Shown: positions 58,246 to 64,000 of the stretch, piece after piece
How positions within the stretch are numbered: position 1 is the stretch's first letter
Layout of the letters: every line of letters begins with the position of its first letter
Assembly (NCBI RefSeq): GCF_019504385.1
Contig: NZ_CP080590.1
Location: 1,344,001 to 1,408,000, forward strand
DNA: 64,000 nt
Reading direction: 5' to 3'
DNA from: Devosia salina
GTDB lineage: Bacteria; Pseudomonadota; Alphaproteobacteria; Rhizobiales; Devosiaceae
Translations under genes and position numbers: made by a program
Notes under the pieces: generated by a model
What the model saw: the letters and a program-made list of their open reading frames with translations, nothing else
What the model was told of the DNA's origin: nothing
Databases searched by the model: none

Positions 58246-59058
58246 ATGTCCACAAATCACCAATTGCTTGCTGCCGGCCTCGACCTCGCCTATGGCGAGC
58301 GCCAGATCGTTTCGGCGCTGGATCTGAGCCTGCCGCCCGGCAAGCTGACGATCATTGTCGGCGCCAATGCCTGCGGCAAGTCCACCCTGCTGCGCGGTCT
58401 GGCAAGGCTGCTGACGCCGGCCAGGGGGGCCGTCTACCTCGATGGCAGGCCCATTCACCAATTACCCACGCGCGATGTGGCAACTGTCCTGGGCGTGCTG
58501 CCGCAGAGTCCCGTCGCCCCCGAGGCGATTACCGTTACCGATCTGGTGGGGCGCGGCCGCTACCCGCACCAGTGCTGGTTCCGGCGCTGGACACCGGCCG
58601 ATGATGACGCCGTCGAAGACGCACTGGCGGCGACGGACACCGCAGATCTCGCCGATCGCCCCGTCGATGAACTCTCGGGCGGGCAGCGTCAGCGGGTCTG
58701 GATCGCCATGGCGCTCGCACAGCAGACCGACCTGCTGCTGCTCGACGAACCCACTACCTTCCTGGATATCAACCACCAGGTCGAAGTTCTCGACCTTCTC
58801 ACCGATCTGGTGAAGCATCGGGGCCGCACCGTTATCGTGGTGCTGCATGACCTCAATCTCGCCTGCCGCTACGCCGACCACATCGTTGCCATGAAGGCCG
58901 GGCGGATCGTCGCCGAAGGCCGCCCGGCAGAGGTCGTGACCGAGGCCGTGGTGGCAGAGGTGTTCGGCATGTCCTCCCGCATCCTGCTCGACCCGGTTTC
59001 CCACACGCCGATGATCGTCCCGATTGGACGACACCACGTCGAGCCGACAAGCGCCTGA
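58246..59058 (+). CDS. Iron-siderophore ABC transporter ATP-binding protein (FecE/FepC type)
   Basis: 270-residue ATPase. Walker A GANACGKST, signature LSGGQRQRVWIAMALAQ, Walker B DLLLLDEPTTFLDINHQ, switch VVLHDLNLACRYADHI. The ATG 58246 is preferred to GTG 58237. It completes the importer; it may also energise uptake through the orphan binding proteins at 47067 and 48059. Confidence 0.94.
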   Translation: MSTNHQLLAAGLDLAYGERQIVSALDLSLPPGKLTIIVGANACGKSTLLRGLARLLTPARGAVYLDGRPIHQLPTRDVATVLGVLPQSPVAPEAITVTDLVGRGRYPHQCWFRRWTPADDDAVEDALAATDTADLADRPVDELSGGQRQRVWIAMALAQQTDLLLLDEPTTFLDINHQVEVLDLLTDLVKHRGRTVIVVLHDLNLACRYADHIVAMKAGRIVAEGRPAEVVTEAVVAEVFGMSSRILLDPVSHTPMIVPIGRHHVEPTSA

Positions 59059-59162
59059 TGGCGCCGGACCACGCTCGGTCTGGCACTATGGGTGTCGAGG
59101 CAAAACCATGGAGAAAACCGCGGAGTGGCGCGGTCAAGTCGTCAGATGCGAACTGAGAGAAA

Positions 59163-59237
59163 TGGTACGCCCAAGGGGAATCGAACCCCTGTTTACGCCG
59201 TGAGAGGGCGTCGTCCTGACCGCTAGACGATGGGCGC
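59163..59237 (-). tRNA. tRNA-Glu (CTC)
   Basis: 75 nt with encoded CCA. Acceptor GCGCCCA pairs with TGGGCGT, anticodon stem ACGCC/GGCGT around loop CTCTCAC giving anticodon CTC, T loop GGTTCGATTCC. Confidence 0.95.
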
Positions 59238-59287
59238 ACGGTCATCGCTTTAACCTCGCCCGACGCTTGTGAACAAGCGGGGGAGGG

Positions 59288-59362
59288 TGGTACGCCCTAG
59301 GGGAATCGAACCCCTCTCTGCACCGTGAAAGGGTGCCGTCCTAACCGATAGACGAAGGGCGC
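59288..59362 (-). tRNA. tRNA-Glu (TTC)
   Basis: 75 nt with encoded CCA. Acceptor GCGCCCT pairs with AGGGCGT, anticodon loop CTTTCAC giving TTC. Fifty bases upstream of the CTC isoacceptor and in the same transcription unit. Confidence 0.95.
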
Positions 59363-59379
59363 ATCAGCGCGATGGGCGT

Positions 59380-59408
59380 CGTATACTGGGGCGCTTTTGA
59401 TTGTGCAA
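59380..59408 (-). promoter_or_regulatory. Promoter of the two tRNA-Glu genes
   Basis: Reading leftward: TTGCAC (59403-59408), 17-base spacer, TATACG (59380-59385), 17 bases before the TTC tRNA. Confidence 0.6.
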
Positions 59409-59455
59409 CCCCGTTTGCATTGAACGCGTGCGGTTTTTTTCGGCGCCCTGAGTTT

Positions 59456-59932
59456 TCAACAGCCCGAGAACGTCACTGGACGCCGATAGCCCCGGGGACG
59501 GTCGCGAACATCGACATGGATGAAGTTGCGCTCCGGATAACAGCCCAGCCCGCCGACCCCGTCCATCTGCATGGCGAAGGCGATCAGTTGCTCCTTGGGC
59601 ACGCCGGGAATGTAGAAATCGGCGGCCATGCACTTGGTGTGGTAGGAGTTGTCGGCGCCGCCCACGGACGCGTTGTGGAAAGCATTGCGATAGCCGGAAT
59701 TCATGACCACCCGCTTGCCAAAACGGCCCTCGAACTCCCAGATCACGAAGCGCAGCTTTGGCGAGATGCACAGCGCATTGACATTGTTCGAGCTGACATA
59801 GGTGCCCCAGTCCTGCTTGAGGCCGGAATAGCCCGGCCCGCTGCCGCTGGCGAACATGGCCATGGGCAGGCAGCCGGCCAGCATCAGGGCGGAAACGACG
59901 ACAAGGGCGAGGGAGCGAAAGAGGCGATGCAT
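59456..59932 (-). CDS. Peptidase M15A-family lipoprotein (D,D-carboxypeptidase-like)
   Basis: 158 residues. Lipobox LAGC (Cys21) after a hydrophobic signal, so a lipoprotein. Zinc-binding motifs of the YcbK/M15A family: SGYRNAFHNASVGGADNSYH, HTKCMAADFYIPG (His and Asp) and NFIHVDV (His and Asp). These enzymes or related amidases cut peptidoglycan cross-links or stems. Single gene between tRNA-Glu and glyoxalase. Confidence 0.88.
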   Translation of the reverse strand: MHRLFRSLALVVVSALMLAGCLPMAMFASGSGPGYSGLKQDWGTYVSSNNVNALCISPKLRFVIWEFEGRFGKRVVMNSGYRNAFHNASVGGADNSYHTKCMAADFYIPGVPKEQLIAFAMQMDGVGGLGCYPERNFIHVDVRDRPRGYRRPVTFSGC

Positions 59933-60065
59933 GGCGACCTTCCCGTGGCGTGTCGCGCTTTGGCAACAGGCAATGGGTTTTGGGGTTCGGTCGCTAAAAT
60001 TAGAGCGGTTTCGCTAACCTGCCGCTAAGCAGCAGGGTTAGCGAAACCTTAAATTTGTCAGCGGG

Positions 60066-60482
60066 TTACCAGGAGCCGGTATTGGGCATGGACGCCCAGG
60101 GTTCCTGCGGGGGCAAGGTCCCGTCCTGGATCAGCTCGACTGAGATTCCGTCCGGGGAGCGCACGAAGGCCATGTGGCCGTCGCGCGGCGGCCGGTTGAT
60201 GACGACACCCATATCCGACAGGTGTTGGCAGAGCGCGTAGATGTCCTTCACCCGATAGGCGAGATGGCCGAAATTGCGGCCGCCCGAATAGGTTTCGGGA
60301 TCCCAATTGTAGGTCAGTTCAACCTCGCCGCCCTCATCGCCCGGCGCCCGCAGGAAGATGAGCGTGAAACGGCCTTTTTCGTTGTCGGTGCGGCGCACCT
60401 CTTCCAGTCCCAGCCCTTCGCAGTAAAACCGGAGGCTCTCCTCGACATTGGTGACGCGCACCATGGTGTGCAGATACTTCAA
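60066..60482 (-). CDS. gloA: Lactoylglutathione lyase (glyoxalase I)
   Basis: 138-residue metalloenzyme converting the methylglyoxal-glutathione hemithioacetal to S-lactoylglutathione. Metal ligands His5, Glu55, His73 and Glu116 match E. coli GloA (His5, Glu56, His74, Glu122). The start is TTG 60482, with GAGGAG upstream; the first ATG (codon 7) would lose the ligand His5, so TTG is needed. Confidence 0.93.
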   Translation of the reverse strand: MKYLHTMVRVTNVEESLRFYCEGLGLEEVRRTDNEKGRFTLIFLRAPGDEGGEVELTYNWDPETYSGGRNFGHLAYRVKDIYALCQHLSDMGVVINRPPRDGHMAFVRSPDGISVELIQDGTLPPQEPWASMPNTGSW

Positions 60483-60668
60483 TTCTGTCTCCTCTGGCTA
60501 AGTTCGCGCATGGCCTAACAAGCCCGGCGCCTGCCCGCAACAATGGTGCGAGAGGGCTGTCAACAAAATCGCAAGACCTTCTTAACTTTTGCCGTTGAAT
60601 CGGCCAGACTGATTTGGTCTTGTGAGGAGTACCCGCATGCGGCGGGCGAGTGAAAAGGCGTTTCGATT

Positions 60669-61289
60669 ATGGGGGCTAAGGGCAACGGTGACGACGGCGA
60701 TTCCGTCGATCTGACGGCGTCGGGAGGCAGTCTGCGCGATGACAGCGCGCAGGGTGGCTTGCAGCCGACCGCCGATACGATCGAAGTCGTCGGCAGCATC
60801 AAATGGTTCGATGCCGGCAAGGGCTTCGGATTCATCGTCCCCGACAATGGCATGGCCGACGTGCTCCTGCACGTGACCTGCCTGCGCCGTGACGGCTACC
60901 AGACCGCCTATGAAGGGGCTCGCATCGTCGTCGAGGCTCTCAATCGTCCCGGCGGCCTGCAGGCCTTCCGTGTCATCTCCATGGATGAATCCACGGCCCG
61001 TCATCCTTCGCAAATGCCGGCACCGCGCACCCATGTCGTGGTCGAGCCGACCTCGGGCATGGTCCGCCTCGAGGTGAAGTGGTTCAATCGCATTCGCGGG
61101 TTTGGTTTCCTGTCCGCCGGCGAGGGGACGCCCGACGTTTTCGTGCACATGGAAACACTGCGCCGCTTCGGCATTACCGAGCTGCGGCCCGGCCAGTTCG
61201 TGCTGGTGCGTTACGGCCAGGGCCCAAAAGGCCTCATGGTCGCCGAAATTCGCCCTGATGGTTGGGGCGATGCTCCCTCGTCGCACTGA
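60669..61289 (+). CDS. Double cold-shock-domain protein
   Basis: 206 residues with two cold-shock domains. A disordered acidic N-terminus (about 1-38), CSD1 (about 39-105; GSIKWFDAGKGFGFIVPDNG, DVLLHVT), linker, and CSD2 (about 133-200; LEVKWFNRIRGFGFLSAGEG, DVFVHMET). RNP1 and RNP2 motifs are in both, so it should bind single-stranded RNA or DNA. Double-CSD proteins are common in alphaproteobacteria, often in stationary or cold conditions. Followed 13 bases later by the DUF192 gene. Confidence 0.92.
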   Translation: MGAKGNGDDGDSVDLTASGGSLRDDSAQGGLQPTADTIEVVGSIKWFDAGKGFGFIVPDNGMADVLLHVTCLRRDGYQTAYEGARIVVEALNRPGGLQAFRVISMDESTARHPSQMPAPRTHVVVEPTSGMVRLEVKWFNRIRGFGFLSAGEGTPDVFVHMETLRRFGITELRPGQFVLVRYGQGPKGLMVAEIRPDGWGDAPSSH

Positions 61290-61302
61290 AAGTCGGCCGT
61301 CA

Positions 61303-61788
61303 ATGTCCGTTCATCGCTGGCCTCGCCCGGTCCTGTCGCGCACCGCACGATCGGGGCTGGCCGCCCTCGCATTGGTTGTCAGCCTGCCCCTGGCGGCGTG
61401 CAGCGACGAGTCCAGCCTCACCATTCACACGGCCCAGGGTGACCACCGGTTCACCGTGGAAGTGGTGGACACCCCCGAGGGCCGCGCCAAGGGGTTGATG
61501 TACGTCCAGGAACTGGCAGACGACGCTGGCATGTTGTTCGATTTCCAGGAGGAGCGCGCCGTCTCGTTCTGGATGCGCAATACCTATATTCCGCTCGACA
61601 TGCTGTTCATCGAGGCCGATGGGACCATCCTGAACATCCACGCCAATGCGCGGCCCCACGATACGACTTCGATCCCGTCTACGGGCCCGGTTCAGTTCGT
61701 GCTCGAGATTCCAGGGGGACGCTCAGCCGAACTCGGCATCGAGGCCGGCGATCAGGTTGAGCACGCGCGGATCAAAGCCGCGCAATGA
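61303..61788 (+). CDS. DUF192 family lipoprotein
   Basis: 161 residues. An N-terminal hydrophobic segment ends LAAC (Cys29), a lipobox. The DUF192 core is TPEGRAKGLMYVQELADDAG, MLFDFQEERAVSFWMRNTYI, PLDMLFIEADGTILNIHANA and VQFVLEIPGG. Function unknown, a beta-barrel of the periplasm or envelope. It usually follows the double-CSD gene in alphaproteobacteria, as here. Confidence 0.9.
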   Translation: MSVHRWPRPVLSRTARSGLAALALVVSLPLAACSDESSLTIHTAQGDHRFTVEVVDTPEGRAKGLMYVQELADDAGMLFDFQEERAVSFWMRNTYIPLDMLFIEADGTILNIHANARPHDTTSIPSTGPVQFVLEIPGGRSAELGIEAGDQVEHARIKAAQ

Positions 61789-62461
61789 CCATGCAGTCGA
61801 TCACCGCCCAGAGGTGAAGGCTGGCGCCTGCCACCACGAAGACGTGCCACAGGGCGTTCTGGAATTTCAGCTTCTCCCACAGGTGGAAGACGATGCCGGC
61901 CGAATAGGTTATGCCGCCAGCCAGCAGCAGCCAGAGGGTCGAGGGCGGCAATGCCTGCCCAAGCGACTGGAACACCAGGACGCCGCTCCATCCAATTGCC
62001 AGATAGAGGATGATGGCCACCCGTCCGAAACGTTCTGGGACGATCAGCTTGAGTGCGACGCCCACAAGCGAGGCGCCCCAGACAAAGCTCATCATCACCA
62101 CGCCGGCCGACGTGCCGCCAATCACGGCGAGAAAGGGCGTGTAAGACCCGGCGATGAAAAGGAAAATGGCGGCCTGGTCGAGCCGGGCCAAGTAGTGCTT
62201 GACCGGCGAGGCCGGCCACAGATTGAACGCCAGCGAAATCCCGAGCACCACCACGAGGGTCGCGACATAGACCATCAGCGCCGGGAATGCCTCTGGGGCG
62301 GTATGCAGCAGGGCCAGCGCCAGGAGGATCGAGCCAGCGGCAATGGCGACCACCAAGCCAAGGATATGCACCGCGGCATCAACGATGAGCTCGGCCGTCG
62401 AATAGGGGCGGCGTTCGCGATGCGGATTGCTCTCCAGGGATGCTGCGGTGCTACTCATCAT
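61772..62461 (-). CDS. Hemolysin III family membrane protein (PAQR superfamily)
   Basis: 229 residues with seven predicted helices. Family motifs: YSTAELIVDAAVHILGLVVA near the N-terminus, HYLARLDQAAIFLFIAGSYT (about residues 86-105), TYSAGIVFHLWEKLKFQNAL and the C-terminal WHVFVVAGASLHLWAVIDCM with the PAQR His residues. The name hemolysin is historic; probable role in membrane lipid homeostasis. The 3' end overlaps DUF192 by 17 bases, tail to tail. Confidence 0.92.
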   Translation of the reverse strand: MMSSTAASLESNPHRERRPYSTAELIVDAAVHILGLVVAIAAGSILLALALLHTAPEAFPALMVYVATLVVVLGISLAFNLWPASPVKHYLARLDQAAIFLFIAGSYTPFLAVIGGTSAGVVMMSFVWGASLVGVALKLIVPERFGRVAIILYLAIGWSGVLVFQSLGQALPPSTLWLLLAGGITYSAGIVFHLWEKLKFQNALWHVFVVAGASLHLWAVIDCMVIARL

Positions 62462-62626
62462 TCATCCTCCTTGCCGCTATCGTGTGGCGGGGATGTGACC
62501 AATACCTTTCCGGCCGGTGACATTTGCCGTCAGCGTAAAGCGGGGATCAAGTTTTCTGGTGAACAAGCCATTGCCGCACATCGTTGCCGCTTGACGGGTA
62601 ACTCTGGCGTTACTTTAAGCGCAGTC

Positions 62627-63145
62627 ATGACGCGCAAATCCAAGCCCCCCATCGCCATCTACTCAGCCCTGGCCGACGCCACGCGCTGTCGCATCATCGA
62701 TATCCTTCTGGCCGGCCCAATCCCGGTCCACAAGCTGGCCGATGCCTTCGCCATCAGCCGGCCGGCGATCTCCCGTCATCTGCGGGTGCTCAAGACCGCC
62801 GGGCTCGTCGCCGAGGTCAAGAAGGGGCGCGAAAACCTCTATGCCCTGCGGCCGGCCAAGCTCGGGAGCGCCATGGCCTGGATAGCCTCGATCACTGCGC
62901 CGCCTGTCGCGGCTTCCGGCGAGGCCGGTGCGCCGCTCGATCCGCCCGCCATGGAGAAGTCCGAGCAGGTGGCGACCGCACCTATTCTGGTGAAGGCTCC
63001 ACGCATCCGTCGCAAGCCGGTTGAGGCCGTAGAGGTGGCACCGAGTTCGGAACCATCCCCGCCGGCAGTTGACGTCAAACCGGAAAAGCCGGCGCGCGCC
63101 GTCCGGCCAGAGCCCGCCGCCAGCCAGATGGGCTTTGATTTCTAG
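62627..63145 (+). CDS. ArsR-family regulator with long disordered tail
   Basis: 172 residues. Winged-helix domain at 1-85 (YSALADATRCRIIDILLAGP, AISRPAISRHLRVLKTAGLV, GRENLYAL), then about 85 residues rich in Pro, Ala, Glu and Lys with no predicted fold, ending QMGFDF. The start is ATG 62627; the upstream open frame is unrelated. No metal-binding Cys cluster of the classical type (one Cys, TRCRII). Divergent from the HlyIII gene. Target unknown. Confidence 0.85.
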   Translation: MTRKSKPPIAIYSALADATRCRIIDILLAGPIPVHKLADAFAISRPAISRHLRVLKTAGLVAEVKKGRENLYALRPAKLGSAMAWIASITAPPVAASGEAGAPLDPPAMEKSEQVATAPILVKAPRIRRKPVEAVEVAPSSEPSPPAVDVKPEKPARAVRPEPAASQMGFDF

Positions 63146-63148
63146 TTG

Positions 63149-63934
63149 CTAGAGCAGCGGCGCGGGTAGGGGATCGATCAGCGACGGCTCGATGCCCTCC
63201 GGCGCAAAGACGGTTTGCACCGCGCGTTCAAAATCGGCGGCAGACCACATGATCTGGGCGGGCGACAGACGGGCTTCCACGGCCCCGAGCGCCGCTCTGG
63301 CACCCAGCGCGAAGGGGCGAACGGCCTGGCCGATGACCTGCGAAGCGGCTTGCGCCGCGGCGATGTCCTTGCGCTGGTCGCCGACATACCAGATGACGTC
63401 CGTCCGCCGCAGCTCCCGGCCGATTCCATGAAGGGCCGTGATGATCGAATCGGGCCAGGGTTTGCCGCGCGCCACGTCCTCGCGAAATACCGCTGCACTG
63501 AAATACTTCCGGAGGTCGAAGGTCTCGAGCACATCGTGGCCATAGCCGCGGCCCAGCCCGTTGCTGACAACGCCCAGGGTAACGCCCTCGGCGCGCAGGC
63601 GCTCAAGCACGCACCGCATCGTCTCGCAAGGCTCCAGCATCTGGTCGACACTCTTGCGGCGGACCTTGTGGATCGCCTTGTGCACCAGCAGTTTGGGCGC
63701 GCGCTGTGCGGCACTGCGACTGCGCCGCGCCAGCCGGAACCGCGCCACCAGGCGGCCGCCGCGATGCGAGCAGTCGTCCAGGAATTCCAGCATCTGCAGC
63801 ACGCGTGGATTGACGTGATGCACCAATGTTCCGTCGAGATCGAAGAGCACGACAGTCGGTCGGTTTGCAGTGTCAGCCAGTGGTCCAGCCCCCGTTTGTT
63901 CGAACAAACTGACCCAATTCGCCTGCCGGTACAA
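63149..63934 (-). CDS. HAD-superfamily hydrolase
   Basis: About 261 residues. Motif I VVLFDLDGTLVHH (residues 28-40), motif II VSNGLGRG (about 122-129), motif III Lys in GKPWPDSI and motif IV WYVGDQRKDIAAAQAA. The cap region (about 42-110) is Arg/Lys-rich. This is a phosphoglycolate-phosphatase-like phosphatase, substrate unknown. No ATG precedes motif I; a TTG at 63934 is a possible start, or the true start may lie nearer motif I. The 66 bases to its right hold no complete gene. Confidence 0.82.
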   Translation of the reverse strand: MYRQANWVSLFEQTGAGPLADTANRPTVVLFDLDGTLVHHVNPRVLQMLEFLDDCSHRGGRLVARFRLARRSRSAAQRAPKLLVHKAIHKVRRKSVDQMLEPCETMRCVLERLRAEGVTLGVVSNGLGRGYGHDVLETFDLRKYFSAAVFREDVARGKPWPDSIITALHGIGRELRRTDVIWYVGDQRKDIAAAQAASQVIGQAVRPFALGARAALGAVEARLSPAQIMWSAADFERAVQTVFAPEGIEPSLIDPLPAPLL

Positions 63935-64000
63935 GCCTTGCAGCTCCCGCCGGCCCTGGCTCGTGCAGTCTCACCCGCGTACCATCGGTTGGCCGGCGCT

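Noticed and set aside
63935..64000. Possible end of another leftward gene entering from the right edge
   Set aside because: One frame is open through the edge, but 66 bases are too few to identify a protein.
1..64000. Search for insertion sequences, integrases, prophage, toxin-antitoxin pairs and restriction systems
   Set aside because: No transposase, integrase, phage structural, restriction or toxin gene was recognised in any frame.

Overview
The window is a high-GC, densely coded chromosomal segment of an alphaproteobacterium, most likely in the Hyphomicrobiales (Devosia-like). The reasons are the aminotransferase / homoserine dehydrogenase / glpX / recJ gene order, DUF2842, a GGAAC-N16-CGTT (EcfG-type) promoter, TGA-N9-TCA iron boxes and rhizobial-type ABC importers. 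This assignment is inferred from gene content only. I see no phage, insertion sequence or CRISPR array.

Layout. 1-12861: an amino-sugar / peptidoglycan-recycling locus. A leftward operon encodes murQ, a GNAT acetyltransferase, a NagZ-like hexosaminidase and an oligopeptide-type ABC importer whose second permease runs off the left edge. A divergent RpiR-family regulator follows, then a rightward operon for a CUT1 sugar ABC importer, a NanE-type epimerase and a BadF-type amino-sugar kinase. Both operon promoters carry the same paired palindromes with identical 18-bp spacing, so they look like one regulon. A palindromic repeat of about 105 bp sits at the binding-protein/permease junction of each ABC operon. 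12981-14088: tRNA-Pro and a phosphotransferase. 14061-23652: an exopolysaccharide cluster (Wzy-like, secreted Asp-box protein, WcaJ-like, GT4, Wza-like, Wzc/GumC-like, deacetylase). 23653-25207: a secreted PRC-barrel repeat protein behind a stress-type promoter.

25274-40742: housekeeping and small modules: DUF2842, ctaA, rplM-rpsI, VOC protein, two SdpI-like membrane proteins (one with an ArsR/SdpR partner), dicarboxylate symporter, cytochrome P450, clpP, clpX, an arginase/ornithine cyclodeaminase/Lrp catabolic set, and lon. 40739-44129: a GT1 glycosyltransferase next to an unusual SDR + FAD-oxidase fusion. 44548-53647: alaC-type aminotransferase, then an apparent insertion (rlmC-like methyltransferase and two tandem siderophore-binding proteins), then homoserine dehydrogenase with an extra N-terminal HTH-like domain, glpX and recJ. 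53873-59058: CFA synthase and a complete FecBCDE-type iron importer whose promoter shares an iron-box-like element with the tandem binding proteins. 59163-63934: two tRNA-Glu genes, M15 peptidase, glyoxalase I, a double cold-shock protein, DUF192, HlyIII, an ArsR regulator and a HAD hydrolase.

The best candidates for undescribed biology are the RpiR-controlled dual-importer amino-sugar regulon, the HTH-homoserine dehydrogenase fusion, and the SDR-FAD oxidase fusion with its glycosyltransferase.
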